Notes: a model not told the origin generated them from the sequence alone. Numbered from the stretch's first letter, positions 1 through 11,002 are shown. The stretch: DNA of 64,000 nucleotides from Lepus europaeus (GCF_033115175.1 NC_084834.1:37430077-37494076); one strand, 5' to 3'. Program-made: numbers and translations.

Positions 1-475
1 GCACTTTTTTGGTTGATTATTTATGGGATACACTTATTTTTCTGTTTGTTTTTTTTTTTCCTAGGTGCCCTATAACATACGTCGTTTCTTAGTTTTTATG
101 AGAACTAAGATCTTGACCTTGTCCCACTGCTTCCAGAGACCAGTGAGGCTTCCAACAGCCTACATGATGCTCTTGTGTAGATTGGTAAGAGATGTACTTT
201 TCATTCTAAACAAACACATCCTGCTCCAGAGTGCACTTGAACCAAGTGCTGATTTCAGCCCTTGCCTCAGCCTTCTTGGGCAGGGCACTTTGGACTGGAC
301 ACAACCCCTACCCCTCCACTCAGGATCTTGGAGCCCGAAGTCTTATTTCAGAATATCAACTGTGTGAGCAGTTGTTTTGTTACTTTGTCCCCTAGTGCTG
401 ACTGCAGCTATCTGAACCTCCAAACTTTCTCTTATTTCTAGATCCCCTATTACTGTTCTCTCTTCGCCTGCCAGA
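1..475. other. 5' flanking sequence, nothing recognised
   Basis: I see no gene, clear repeat family or conserved coding pattern here. The 100-codon open frame starting at position 65 has no homology that I recognise and is probably chance. Confidence 0.4.
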
Positions 476-720
476 GTCCATGTATTAGGACCCTTTCAGT
501 TGCAAGCTATAGGAACCCCAGCTCAAAAATAATTAAGGAAGGCAAGAAATATACTGGCTCATGAAACTAAAGAGATTCATATCAACTTTGGCATGACTGG
601 ATTTAGCAACATAATCAAATGAAATCCTTTAGCACTGCTTTTGTCTGAGCTGGCATCACTCTCAGGCAAGCTCTCCCTTCTATAGACAGGATGGCCCTGG
701 AAACTCCAGATATAGATGTA
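476..720. repeat. possible ancient interspersed repeat, family not named
   Basis: The phrase structure (a 'cagttgcaag' start, 'ggctcatgaaact', then 'caggcaagctctccc') resembles a diverged repeat common in mammalian genomes. I cannot name the family with certainty. The following stretch to 1780 has no gene that I recognise. Confidence 0.35.
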
Positions 721-1789
721 AAAGTCTCCCAGTTGAGCCCCATTTAGCCAATTGGAGTCACATACTGAACTAATCCTTGTGTGCAGCTTCATGAAATATA
801 GTTATTGTATAAATGTAAACCCTTCCTGCATGAAGTAAGCATAGGGTGAATTAGTTCCTATAATGCTTGTCTATTGCTGCAAAACTAACCATTCCATCTT
901 TTGAGATTCAAAATAACAGTTTGTTATTTCTTCCGATTCTGTGAGTTGACAAAATTCAGCTGGACAGCTCTGCAGGTTTTACATGGGGTCTTGCACACAG
1001 CTGCATTCAGTTGGAGCTTAGCTAGTGCTGAAATGTCCAGGATGACCTGTCATTGTAGTGCTCTCTCCACAGTCTCTAATCAGGCCGTAGTTTGGCTTGG
1101 ACTTTGTTACAGCAAGGCAGTTGGCTCCCGAAAGGGAGGAGGCCAAAGTTGCCAGTCCTTTTAAAGCTTGATTCAGAAGCCCTAGAACATTCCTTTTGTT
1201 AATTTCTACTCATCAAAAACAAATTATAAGTTCTGCTCAGAGACTCCACGTGGAAAGCAGCATGCACACTTGGGAAGAATTGCTGGCTCACCATACCTGT
1301 TCCCTTAGGGAAAAGTAAAGTCTTGTTACTATGGATAGGATAGTTGGGGAAAAAGCATCTGAGTTCCTGCCACTCCATGTTTGCCTCTCTGATTCTTACT
1401 GCTTTGTTTACCACTTGGCTGTACCACGTACTGTTTCTTTCACCTAGCTATTGAATCACGTGTTCTGTTTGCTCTAAGGGACACCTTCCTTTTGTCTGCA
1501 GCTGAGCCTTTCCATTCAGGGGACAATTCTAGAACCTGAACGCCTACGAGAGAACTGTGTCTTTATGCCAGCCTTGATATATCCATGGATACTAGAGGTA
1601 ACTCTTATAAATGTTAACTTCTAGACTGTGATGACCAAGGGACCTAAGGGAATCTCCTTCACTGGTGGCAGGGAATGTGGTGCTTTTATGAAATAGATGT
1701 CGTTGGGATGATTTGAGTAGATGAGAAGAACTAAGCAATCTCTACATTTTCCCAAGTCTAAGCAATGAGTCTGGAGAGCTGGTGTGCAG

Positions 1790-1920
1790 GAAGTCTCAGA
1801 GTGGTTCTTCAGACTGGCAGAATCAATATCATGTGAGACCCATTATAAATGAAAGTTTTGGGCTCCCAGCCTTAACCTGCTAAGTCAGAAATTCTTAAAC
1901 AAGGTTTCCAGGTGATTCCT
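1790..1920. mobile_element. MER5-like DNA transposon fossil, split by a SINE
   Basis: The sequence with 'aagtcagaaattcttaaaca' and 'tttccaggtgattc' matches the pattern of non-autonomous hAT elements of the MER5 group. It resumes after the SINE at about 2250-2276 ('gtgattcttacgcatgcag'). The SINE therefore inserted into an older DNA transposon. Confidence 0.55.
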
Positions 1921-1925
1921 ATTTT

Positions 1926-2247
1926 TTAAGATTTATTTATTTATTTGCGAGGTAGAATTACAGAGGGAGAGACACAGAGAAAGATCTTCCATCTGCTGGT
2001 TCACTCTCCAAATGGCCGCAATGGCTGGAGCTGGGCTGATCCGAAGCCAGGGGCCAGGAACTTCTTCTGGTTCTCCCATATGGGTGCAGGGAACCAAGCA
2101 CTTGGGCCATCTTCTACTGCTTTCCCAGACCATAGCAGAGAGAAGGATCGGAAGTGGAGCAGCCGGGACTCAAATTGGGGCCCATATGGGATGCCTGTTG
2201 TTGTAGGTCATGGCTTTACCTCCTATGCCACAGTGCTAGTCCCATCC
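1926..2247 (-). mobile_element. C-type SINE (rabbit CSINE)
   Basis: On the + strand it starts with the reversed A-rich tail ('aagatttatttatttattt') and ends with the reversed tRNA-like head ('ccacagtgctagtccc'). An imperfect target duplication (gtgattc) lies on both sides. All small open frames inside it are SINE sequence. Confidence 0.85.
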
Positions 2248-2276
2248 ATGTGATTCTTACGCATGCAGAAGTCTCC

Positions 2277-2860
2277 AAAGACTTTTAGAAGAATGGCTGT
2301 CATAGCAGGTCCTTGAGAGTCTCTTTCAGCGTTGTTACTTTTCTCAATTGTGCTAAACAGATAACACTCTGGATACAAATGACTCAATTCTAAGTTACTT
2401 GAAACAGAAAATAACAGGGGTCAGGCTAACAGGCGTTTTATATGTAGTAATTGACAGTCTGGTTGTTTTTACACTCAAAATCCTTCATTTTTTTGAGACT
2501 AGAAAAATCTGTTCCCATGTGTTTACTCTTCTATGCTTTCAGAATGGTGCCACCACTGCTTAGATTGAGGCTAACTGAAGAAACCTTGATGAGTGTTTGT
2601 AACAGAAGATACACTTTCTAGGATTTTGTCAAATACTTATCTGTGGCCTAACAGTTCTCTATTGCCCATAGTATGAACGTAATACTATTTTTTTAAAAAA
2701 GCCCAAAAGGGAATTCTGAACATCTTCTAGTATTCCACCTGCATTCTCTATGCACTAGAGTGAAATTTGTTGTTGGCTTGAATCATAGTAGTGGCTGGAG
2801 GTGGTAGTCGTGAATGGTAGCTCAGTATGGGCTTGTGCTTCAGTCAACATGTTCGGTTTG
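2277..2860. other. intergenic, nothing recognised
   Basis: AT-rich unique-looking sequence with no gene or named repeat that I can support. Confidence 0.4.
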
Positions 2861-2872
2861 TAGAACATCTTG

Positions 2873-3202
2873 AGGCCAATGCCGCAGCTCACTGGGCTGA
2901 TCCTCCGCCTGCGGCACCGGCACCCCAGGTTCTAGTCCCGGTTGCTCTTCTTCCAGTCCAGCTCCCTGCTGTGGCCCGGGAGTGCAGTGGAGGATGGCCC
3001 AGGTCCTTGGGCCCTGCACCCACATGGGAGACCAGGGGCAGGGGGCACCTGGCTCCTGGCTTTAGATGGGCACAGTGCGCTGGCCGCAACACACCGGCCG
3101 TGGTGGCCACTTGGGGGGTGAACCAATGGAAAAAGGAGGACCTTTCTCTCTGTCTCTCTCTCTAACTCTGCCTGTCAAAAAAAAAAAAAAAAAAAAAAAA
3201 AA
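2873..3202 (+). mobile_element. C-type SINE, GC-rich subfamily with pure poly(A) tail
   Basis: Runs from 'gaggccaatgccgcagctca' to a run of more than 20 A. The flanking duplication is agaacatctt / agaacatgtt. This GC-rich type ending 'ctgcctgtcaaaa' recurs at 3931, 17032, 24875, 38687, 43929, 59472 and 61761 and looks younger than the 'caaataaataaa' type. Confidence 0.9.
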
Positions 3203-3211
3203 GAACATGTT

Positions 3212-3916
3212 GAAATGTGCACTGCAGAATAGGATATGAAAATATCATGATCTCTTTGGACATAGTAGAGGATTTGGAATCAGTGTGTAACAATTATATG
3301 TGATGCAGACTGAGTGCCCTGAGAGAGGGCCCAGGTGCTTTAGAAGTTCAGAGGATGAACATTGTTTCATACATGGGTCACTGATGGACTTCATGGAAAG
3401 CGACATTTCAGCTCAGTCTTGAATACTTTCAATGGGTAGGAATGTGAATGAGGAGGGTGCAGTCCCTGCTTGAGTATGAAGAAACGGGAGCCCAGATCCA
3501 GCAGGTGATCATTTGTGTCCTCAAAACCTCATTCAGTAACTGCCATTGAGAAAGGACTCAAGAAATACACATCTTGGCTCATGGACAAACCAATGACTGA
3601 GTAGCATATTTTTGGGTTTTTTTCCTTCTTTTTTTTTTGAAAATAAAATAAGACTAAATACCATGTTAAATGTAAACATTGATTGCAACACACATTTTGA
3701 TTTCAAAATGATTAAAAAGCAAAAGACTTTTCTGAATCTTGAAAACATGGATTTGAGTAGAATGAAACTTCAGAGTGCTGCATTAGAGGCATAGACATCT
3801 GGAAAGGGAGAATGGAACCAGACTGTGCAGGGCCTGGGATTCTGGATTAATACTTCCGAATTTTCACAGGGAGTCATTGAAGGAGGTTGGAGCACATGGT
3901 CTGCGGTAAGCAAAGT
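3212..3916. other. intergenic, possible ancient repeat remnants
   Basis: The stretch 3300-3520 (with 'gacatttcagctcagtcttgaa') has the look of an old mammalian interspersed repeat, which I do not name. The rest is AT-rich with no gene seen. Confidence 0.35.
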
Positions 3917-3930
3917 AAGAACTAGAGAGA

Positions 3931-4255
3931 GGCCTGCGCCACGGCTCACTAGGCTAATCCTCCGCCTTGCGGCGCCGGCACACCAGGTTCTAGTCCCGGT
4001 CAGGGCACTGATCCTGTCCCGGTTGCCCCTCTTCCAAGCCAGCTCTCTGCTGTGGCCAGGGAGTGCAGTGGAGGATGGCCCAAGTCCTTGGGCCCTGCAC
4101 CCCATGGGAGACCAGGATAAGTACCTAGCTCCTGCCATCGGATCAGCGCGGTGCGCCAGCCGCAGCGCGCTACCGCGGCGGCCATTGGAGGGTGAACCAA
4201 TGGCAAAAGGAAGACCTTTCTCTCTGTCTCTCTCTCACTGTCCACTCTGCCTGTC

Positions 4256-4282
<27 letters not shown>
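3931..4282 (+). mobile_element. C-type SINE, GC-rich subfamily
   Basis: Flanked by the 15-base duplication aagaactagagagag (3917-3931 and 4281-4295), with a poly(A) tail of about 28. The right-hand copy of the duplication is itself part of a tandem repeat (see 4281-4440). Confidence 0.92.
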
Positions 4283-4287
<5 letters not shown>

Positions 4288-4440
4288 AGAGAGAGTCAGA
4301 AAATTAGCACTGCTTTGGGTGAATAACAACAGAGTGAAAAAGAGGACCAAAATGTAAAAAAAACAAAAAAGAACTAGAGAGAGAAAATTAGCACTGCTTT
4401 GGGTGAATAACAACAGAGTGAAAAAGAGGACCAAAATGTA
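4281..4440. repeat. tandem duplication of about 88 bases abutting a SINE tail
   Basis: A unit beginning aagaactagagagag and ending ggaccaaaatgta occurs twice, starting at 4281 and 4369. The copies differ by a 4-base insertion (tcag) in the first. They are separated by an A-rich linker (aaaaaaacaaaaa) that looks like part of the SINE tail copied with the flank. Confidence 0.85.
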
Positions 4441-4589
4441 TTGAGTCCTTACATCATGACAATAAGTGTGCTAAGTTATTTTGAGTGTTATTTGGCCTTG
4501 ACAACCTTGTACAAGTAGTATTCATGGGCTCTTTTTCCCCTACAAATTGTACATTTTGTCACTATTAAAGTCTAATTGTTAAACAGACT

Positions 4590-4899
4590 TTTTTTAAAAA
4601 AATATTTATTTATTTATTTGAAAGGCAGAGTTATAGACAGGCAGAGGCAGAGAGAGAGAGAGGTCTTCCATCCGCTGGTTTCACTCCCCAAATGACCACA
4701 ACAGCTGATGTGCCAATCCGAAGCCAGGAGCCAGGAGCTTCTTCCAGGTCTCCCACATGGGTGCCGGGCTATCTTCTACTGCTTTCCCAGTCCATCACCG
4801 AGAGCTGGATTGAAAGTAGAGCAGCTGGGATTCGAACCAGTGCCTATATGCCAGCCCTGCAGGTGGTAGCCTTAGCCACTACCCCACAGCACTGGCCCA
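4590..4899 (-). mobile_element. C-type SINE inside the RPS3A pseudogene
   Basis: Reversed tail at 4590 and reversed head ending 'cactggccc'. The duplication aaacagact lies on both sides, and S3a 3' UTR-like sequence continues on both sides, so the SINE is younger than the retrocopy. Confidence 0.9.
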
Positions 4900-5289
4900 A
4901 AACAGACTCATGGTCCATCTCCATATGCTCATTTGACTTTTACACCTGTCTCATCCCCAGTGGCTTTTCCAGAACTACTGCCTTCACCATGAAGCCCAGT
5001 GAGTTTTCCCAATTCAAGCGAGGGCTTCTTCATCATTTTTGCTTTTTCTAGTGAATACACTACGAAGAGCACCAGCCAGCCTTTCCTATATCTTTTCCAA
5101 TGTTGTCTGAAATCAGTTATTGACAACTTCTTTGAAGTCATTTGTTTGTACCTCTCTGATGTCATAATTTCAACATCATCTTCTTCTGGATTTGGCAGAC
5201 CTGTTGGTGGCTGAGTGTGAGTATTCTTCCAGGATGAAGCAAATAACCATTCGTATTGTTCAACTGAACTCCAATCATGGTCTGTTTTT

Positions 5290-5290
5290 G

Positions 5291-5321
<31 letters not shown>

Positions 5322-5324
5322 TTA
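5290..5324. repeat. (TG)n plus poly(T) tract
   Basis: A tgtgtg run followed by about 18 T. It lies within the S3a retrocopy and breaks its frame, so it expanded after insertion. Confidence 0.85.
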
Positions 5325-5689
5325 TCGTAGATTGCATTTTTGCCATGGGCAAGATCCACTTCATGGAAGTAGGTAGCTTTTGCCCTGAACATCCTCACTC
5401 ATCAGCTTGAACTTTCTCAATGCAACTTCATCATTCTATGGATCAGCAAGACTTGCTTCAAACACATGCTACTTGAAGCCATCAGATACAATTTTGGTTT
5501 CTTGCGTCCTCCTGACTAGTATTTTCCAATATTTCTTGTATTGAACAAAGTAGGTACCTTCACATTATATGAATCTTAGAATACGGATCAGCCACTTTAT
5601 GGCTTTTTTTTTTTTTTCCTGCCTTTGGCAAGGCACTTGTTCTTGCCAACAGCCATGGTAGTGCTCAGGGAGACAAAAGGCTGAACCAT

Positions 5690-6290
5690 AGGAAGGAAAG
5701 CATGCGCAAGTTCTGCATGAAGGGAGCTCCCAAGGGTTGGTGTGCTGGGGACCCCAGCGACCGTGCGGGCAGAAGGGCGCGCGTGCAGGGGCGCGGGCAC
5801 TGCGCGCTCAGCCTTTGGTGCCAGGAGCCACCCACAGCTCGCCCGCCCGCCGCCCGGCCAGCGCCATGAGGTCCAAGCGCGTGAACTTGCTGATCTGCCT
5901 CATCGCCTTCGCGCTCTTCACCTTCTCCTGTTTCTGCATCTCCAGGATGACTCAGATCAGTAAGCGGCGGAGGCTTCCGCGGTGCTCCAGGAGCGTGTGG
6001 GGGCGGGTCTGAGTAGGGGGAGGCGTGGGACCCTCGCTGCGGTCGCCTGCCCACACTTGGAGAGACCCGCGTCGGGCTTCACCGGCGCCGCGCCCACGCC
6101 CGCGTCCGGCCGGCGGTTGAGCGGTAACGGCTGCTCTTGGGCTGCTCCGGGCGCGCGTAACGAGGCGGCCCGCGGGATCCTCCTGGCCGCGTCTGGCCTC
6201 CGCGACCGTTTCCTGCCGGGTTCTGGTCTGTGTCCCGCTCTCCCTTATTCCTCTCGTTCTTCCTTCTTCCTCATAGTTTCCAGAAACGGG
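5690..6290 (+). promoter_or_regulatory. CpG-rich MGAT4D promoter / first-exon region
   Basis: GC content and CpG frequency rise sharply between about 5740 and 6260, against an AT-rich background, and surround exon 1. I see no clear TATA box at a sensible distance, which fits a dispersed CpG-type promoter. The transcription start cannot be fixed from sequence. The left edge abuts the 5' end of the S3a retrocopy. Confidence 0.65.
5866..5959 (+). CDS. MGAT4D: MGAT4D exon 1 (start codon, cytosolic tail, signal anchor)
   Basis: This exon encodes the N-terminus of a type II membrane protein of the GnT-IV family. MGAT4D is reported as a Golgi-resident, germ-cell protein that inhibits MGAT1 rather than acting as a transferase. 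The ATG at 5866 in gcgccatga is followed by a short basic tail (RSKR) and a hydrophobic segment at about residues 7-26 (VNLLICLIAFALFTFSCFCI), then RMTQI. The exon ends in phase 1 at a strong donor, gtaagc, at 5960. It joins exon 2 as ISNQLTNC. The length and the residues after the anchor match MGAT4D rather than MGAT4A, B or C. An upstream in-frame reading from 5737 exists but has no family similarity, so I place the start at 5866. The identification rests on recognising the family across all four exons. Confidence 0.87.
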
Positions 6291-6395
6291 TAAAAGTCTG
6301 AATTCAAGAACTCCTTCTATCCGGCGCCAACATCTTTTCCCTGCGACGTCTGGGTGGTTTTACTGAACCACACTAAAAAACTTCCAAAAATCTAT

Positions 6396-6503
6396 CTTCC
6401 TTCCTTCCTTCCTTCCTTCCTTCCTTCCTTCCTTCCTTCCTTCCTTCCTTCCTTCCTCCCTCCCTCCCTCCCTCCCTCCCTCCCTTCCTTCCTTCCTTTT
6501 TTT
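6396..6503. repeat. (CTTC)n / (CTCC)n microsatellite in 5' intron 1
   Basis: About 60 bases of pure cttc repeat change into ctcc repeats and back to cttc. It is likely polymorphic. It lies about 440 bases after the exon 1 donor. Confidence 0.95.
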
Positions 6504-7116
6504 TGCCGAAAGAGGGGAGGCCTCACTCGCTGACGCCAGCTGGCTTGTCACCTGCGCTTTGTCGAAGGCACCGGGGTCCTTGCCTTGGGGCACCGGACAC
6601 ATGCCATGGCTGTAGGTGTAGCAAACAAAATGAAAGTTTGCTCAGCTAAATCGGAATTCCAGAGAAACGACGAATATGGCTTTAGTACTAAAAACTTATG
6701 TAGGACTGACTTTCCTGAAAGGTTCTTTTTGTTGTTGTTGTCTGAAATTGAAATCTCAGTGCCCTGCAGTTTGTCCTACAACTTTAGATGTCCATCTTGT
6801 TACCATTTTAGTTTTTCATGTAGTTGCAGTTTCAAATTTTCGGCTTAGAAAGCCTATAAATTATTAACTCAGCCTTCAAAGACTGCCCTTAGGTTGTTTT
6901 AGATTAAATTTTCATTTTTTTAAAAATTGAGTCCATTTGTGACTTAAGTGCACACACGAGCTAATCTTGTTGAGATTCGTATTTGGAAGGGGATTTGTGC
7001 AATGTTGTCACGCACACCACATCTGCGTTCTCATGTCCAAAATTAGAAATTTATGCTATCTATAAGAGTTCTGTTAATCTTCAAGAATTCTATAAACCTT
7101 TGCTCTTCATGTTCTT
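6504..7116. other. intron 1, nothing recognised
   Basis: AT-rich intronic sequence. Short open frames here carry no recognisable domain. Confidence 0.4.
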
Positions 7117-7466
7117 TTTTTAATGAATTTTTTTAATTTATTTATTTGAAAGAGTTACACAGAGAGAGAAGGAAAGGCAGAGAGAGAGAGAGGTCTTCTG
7201 TCCAATGGTTCACTCCCCAGATGGCCGCAACAGTCAGAGCTGCGCCCATCCAAAGCCAGGAGCCAGGAGCTTCTTGTGGGTCTCCCACGTGGACACAGGG
7301 GCCGAAGGACTTGGGCCATATTTCACTGCCCTCCCAGGCCACAGCAGAGGGCTGGTCAGAAGTGGAGCAGCTGGGATGGATCCAGAGAGCTGGATCGGAA
7401 GGCTCCTATATGGGATGCTGGCACCACAGGTGGCAGCTTTACCCACTCTGCCACAGTGCCAACCCC
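7117..7466 (-). mobile_element. C-type SINE
   Basis: Reversed tail ('tttaatttatttatttgaaag') to reversed head ('cacagtgccaacccc'). An imperfect duplication ctcttcatgttct / ctcttcagtttct flanks it. Confidence 0.87.
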
Positions 7467-7659
7467 TCTTCAGTTTCTAAAAAGAAAATTGCCCAATTGT
7501 GTTTGAATTTATTTTAGAATAACAAATAATGAACGCATTTATAACAAAATAGTTGTTCATAATTAGCAAGTAAAATGTGAACTTTCATATTAATTTTGAA
7601 AGGTAATTAAGAAATGTAGCTCATAAGAAATTTTATTTTTCTTTTCAATTTCTGGGCTT

Positions 7660-7970
7660 TTTGTTATTTTTATAGAAATAAATTCTTTCTGGAAAGAAAG
7701 GGAAACAGAAAAAGAGACATCTCCTGTCTAGTTCACTCCTCAGATGCCTGCAATAGCCAGCATTGTGCCCAAGCCAGGAGGTAGGGAATCCATCTGCATC
7801 TCCCACATGGGTGGCAGGAACCCAATTATTCCAGCCACCACATGCTGCCTCCGGGTGCACGTTAGTGGAAAGCTGGAATCAGGAGTGAAGCTAGGACTGA
7901 AACCCAGGCACTCCAATATGGGCTATGGGCATCCCAAGCATTGTCTAAACCACTAACCAACACCCACCCC
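7660..7970 (-). mobile_element. diverged C-type SINE
   Basis: An old copy that has lost most of its A-rich tail. The internal phrases 'ctcccacatgggtggcagg' and 'ccaacacccacccc' identify it. The flanks share tctgggctttt. Confidence 0.75.
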
Positions 7971-8284
7971 TCTGGGCTTTTAATATTTAGGCTTAGATTT
8001 GGAGCATATTTCATTTGCTGTAGTTAAAAAGAATTTCATAATATGTTTTCTAAAACCATAGGGTATAATTTTAATGCAACCAAGTGTGTCTTTCCTGTAG
8101 AAACATGGTTTCAAATTAAAGCAAATAAGAACTTTGGAGACTATATGAACAATGCCTACCTCGCACATGAATTCATAAGCCTAGCTACTATATGTATATT
8201 TTTAATTGAACATTCTGAGATCAGTACTTCTATGAAAGCATTCACTAGTTTGATCAGATTCTCCTCTTAAACCATACTTTTCCA

Positions 8285-8516
8285 GGGCATAGTGCCAGGG
8301 TTTGAGCCCTAGCTCTGCTCCCGACTCCAGCTTACTGCCAATGCACACCCTGAGAGGCAGCAGGTGATGGCTCAAGTATTTGGGTCCCTGACACCCACCT
8401 GCGAGACTCAGATTGAGTTCTGTGCTCCTGACTTCAGCTTTGTCCAGCCCTGGCTGTTAGAAGCATTGAGGAGTGAACCAACAGGTGGGAAATCAGTCTT
8501 TCTCTCTCTTTCTCTT

Positions 8517-8548
<32 letters not shown>

Positions 8549-8598
8549 GCTCTTGCTCTCGCTCTCTCTCTCTCTCTGCCTTTCAAATAATAAACAAA
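8285..8598 (+). mobile_element. diverged C-type SINE with (TC)n expansion
   Basis: The body ('gatggctcaagtatttgggt') is followed by a long tctctt-rich stretch at 8500-8577 and a 'caaataataaac' tail. The pyrimidine expansion produces serine/leucine-rich open frames that are not genes. Confidence 0.8.
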
Positions 8599-8641
8599 CT
8601 TACATTATCATAAGCAGTTTTTAAATGTTTTTCTTTTGTTT

Positions 8642-8948
8642 TCAAGATTTATTTTATTTGTTTGAAAAGCAGAATGACAAAGAGGGAGAGACAGAGATCT
8701 TCCATCTGCTGGTTCATTCCCAAATAGCCACAATAGCCTGGGCTGGCTCAGGTGGAAGCCAGGAGCTCAGAAGTCCATCTTGGGTGGCAGAGGCCAAACC
8801 AATTGAGCCATCTTCTGTTGCTTTCCCAGGCACATGAGCCAGGAAGCTGGATCAGAAGTGGAGCAGCCAGGACTTGAACTGTCATGCTGATTTGGGATTC
8901 TAGTGTTGCAAGTGGCTGCTGAACCTGCTGCACCAGAACACTGGCCCC
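8642..8948 (-). mobile_element. C-type SINE, inverted relative to the preceding copy
   Basis: Reversed tail 'caagatttattttatttgttt' to 'accagaacactggcccc'. The duplication is an imperfect gtttttaaatgtttttct / gtttttaatgcttttct. Confidence 0.85.
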
Positions 8949-8959
8949 AGGTTTTTAAT

Positions 8960-9434
8960 GCTTTTCTAGGTCAGCCTCATTTTTTTAAAAACAAGCCCTA
9001 AATATACTAATTGAGATCTGAATAATACACTGAGTCAAATTCTTTAGTATCATGTCCAACACTAATCTTTTTTTGAAACTTGTTTTTTGCAATTTTATCA
9101 TAATTTTCAATATATACATTTGTCATTTTTATTTCTTCCTACTACTATTTTACCCTATGTTTATACTTTTTATGAATTGTATTTCTCCATCTCCTTACCA
9201 AACTGCAATTAGGATAACTTACTTCTTACTTATTTTTGAACTTTAGTTTTTTCTTTTTATGACTCCAAGCAATAAATATTCAAGTAGTCTTGTTTTCCTG
9301 TGGTTTATTCATTGTAAGTTCTGCAAAGAATTTTGTGGTAGCCAAAGTTACTCATTTCAGGAACTCCTATTATTTGTCCAAGTGCTGTAACATCAGGCAA
9401 TATATTTTAGAAATTTTAATATGGTTAGTAAGCT
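8960..9434. other. intron 1, AT-rich, nothing recognised
   Basis: No exon-like or named repeat sequence seen. Confidence 0.4.
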
Positions 9435-9435
9435 G

Positions 9436-9775
9436 TTTTTAAAAAGAAAAAGGTTTATTTATTTATTTGAAAAGCAGAGTTAGAGAGAGAAAGAGACAGA
9501 GAGACTGAGAGATCTTCCATCCACTGGTTCACTCCCCAAATGGCCACAACTCCTGGCTGATCCAAAGCCAGGAGCAAGGCATTTCCTCCAGGTCCCCAAG
9601 GTGGGTCCAGGGGCCTAAGCACTTGGGCCATCTTCTACTGCTTTCCCAGGTGCATTATCAGGGAGCTGGATTGGAAGTACAGCAGCCAAGAGCCTTAAAC
9701 CAGTGCCATATGGGATGCTGGAGCTGCCGGCGCTGCAAGCAACGGCTTTACATGTTATGCCACAGTGCCAGCCCC
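9436..9775 (-). mobile_element. C-type SINE
   Basis: Tail-first on the + strand ('aaaggtttatttatttattt') and ending 'cacagtgccagcccc'. Flanked by tatggttagt / tatggttaat. Confidence 0.88.
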
Positions 9776-9954
9776 AGTATGGTTAATGTTCTTAGAGTGA
9801 AAATGCAGACTTTGAGATGCATACAGTCATTTTGGTGAAATTTCTAATTATAATCAGGACAAAGAATTTCTTTCCTCAAATTATTTATATTCCTATCGTT
9901 CATATGTTTAAGTTACAAAAATGAGACATTATTCTTAAGAGTGAAATAGTCTAG

Positions 9955-10284
9955 GGGCCAGCGCTGTGGCGCAGTGGGTTAACGACCTGACCTGAAGCAC
10001 CGGCATCCCATGTGGGCGCCGGTTCTAGTCCCAGCTGCTCCTCTTCCAATCCAGCTCTCTGCTATGGCCTGGGAAAGCAGTAGAAGATGGCCCAAGTCCT
10101 TGGGCCACTGAACCCGCATGAGAGACCCGGAGGAAGCTCCTGACTCCTGGCTTCAGATTGACGCAGCTCTGACTGTTGCGGCCATCTGGGGAGTGAACCA
10201 TCGGACAGAAGACCTCTCTCTCTGCCTCTCCTCTCTCTGTGTAACTCTGACTTTCAAATAAATAAATAAATCTTTAAAAAAAGA
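9955..10284 (+). mobile_element. C-type SINE
   Basis: Well preserved from 'ggggccagcgctgtggcgca' to 'aataaataaatctttaaaa'. The duplication agagtgaaatagtct is nearly perfect. Confidence 0.93.
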
Positions 10285-10299
10285 AGAGTGAAATAGTCT

Positions 10300-10985
10300 T
10301 ACAGATAGCAGATAAATCAAATTTTTCATGTTCTGTGTATGTGTTTTTGGAACCTAGCTTTAAAAGATAGAAAACCAGTTCTATACTGAGATCTTTTTGT
10401 ATCAACGAAAGAAACACAAGCTTAATTTTGTTTCTGGAGTAGTGTATTGTAAAGCATCAAAATTAAAGATAATCCCAGTGTTTTAAATTTGAACTATAAT
10501 TATAGTTCTTATTAATGAAAATTTGGGAGTACTTTTTAGACATATAGTCATTCTTAGTTCTTTATTCTTTCTCACTTTTTAGAATTAATTGTTATGAGTA
10601 GATAACCATTTTATATCTTTCTATAAGCTCATAGTATTATAATTCATTACTTTATTTAAAAAAAAGAAGAAAGTGCCATGAGACCAAATCAAAAGGAGAC
10701 TAAATCCATGACTACACAGAGTGTAATTTATTAGGGATTTATGAACAGAAGCTTCCTTTGGTTCCACAAAGCAGAAGAACCCCTGTTCCCCAAGGCATTA
10801 GGAAGGATTTACATGCTTGCCTAATCAAAGGTGGCCCATGGCCAACCAGAGTGCATCTGATTTTCTCAAGAAATATTAACAGATTGGCTGTCAATTAAGG
10901 GACATTCCTGGCATCAGTGTCAGGCACTAAACACTTGGTAGACTGCCTTGATGACTTATTCTCTGCCCCCCACCCCCAGCCCAGA
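10300..10985. other. intron 1, possible old LTR fragment on the - strand
   Basis: 10300-10660 is unassigned AT-rich sequence. In 10668-10985 the - strand has an AATAAA (near 10730) followed by a pyrimidine-rich stretch ('ttagtctccttttgatttgg'), as in the R-U5 part of many LTRs. The ends are not clear, so this is only a suspicion. Confidence 0.3.
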
Positions 10986-11002
10986 GCTCCCCAGCTCCTT
11001 TA

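Larger units (their letters stand above)
4533..5680 (-). pseudogene. RPS3A: processed pseudogene of ribosomal protein S3a (RPS3A)
   Basis: Read on the - strand, an intronless copy of the 40S subunit protein eS1/RPS3A runs from a full-length 5' end (pyrimidine-rich CCTTTTGTCTCC near 5680), through an ATG at 5656 (MAVGKNKCLAKG), to the C-terminal [15 protein letters not shown] near 4950. The 3' UTR continues beyond a SINE (4590-4899) to an A-rich end near 4533. The copy is dead. An AC-plus-A tract at 5290-5324 interrupts the reading frame, the pieces fall in different frames, and stops follow GDETGVKVK. The 5' end of the retrocopy lies about 185 bases upstream of the MGAT4D start codon in the opposite orientation. 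I found no clear target duplication. Confidence 0.87.

Noticed and set aside
3825..4289. 154-codon open frame rich in Pro, Ser and Leu
   Set aside because: It is the SINE at 3931-4282 read through into its poly(A) tail (terminal Lys run).
5737..6012. Upstream in-frame start for MGAT4D at 5737
   Set aside because: The extra 43 residues are GC-driven and unlike any GnT-IV N-terminus, and they would put the signal anchor far from the start. The ATG at 5866 fits a type II protein.
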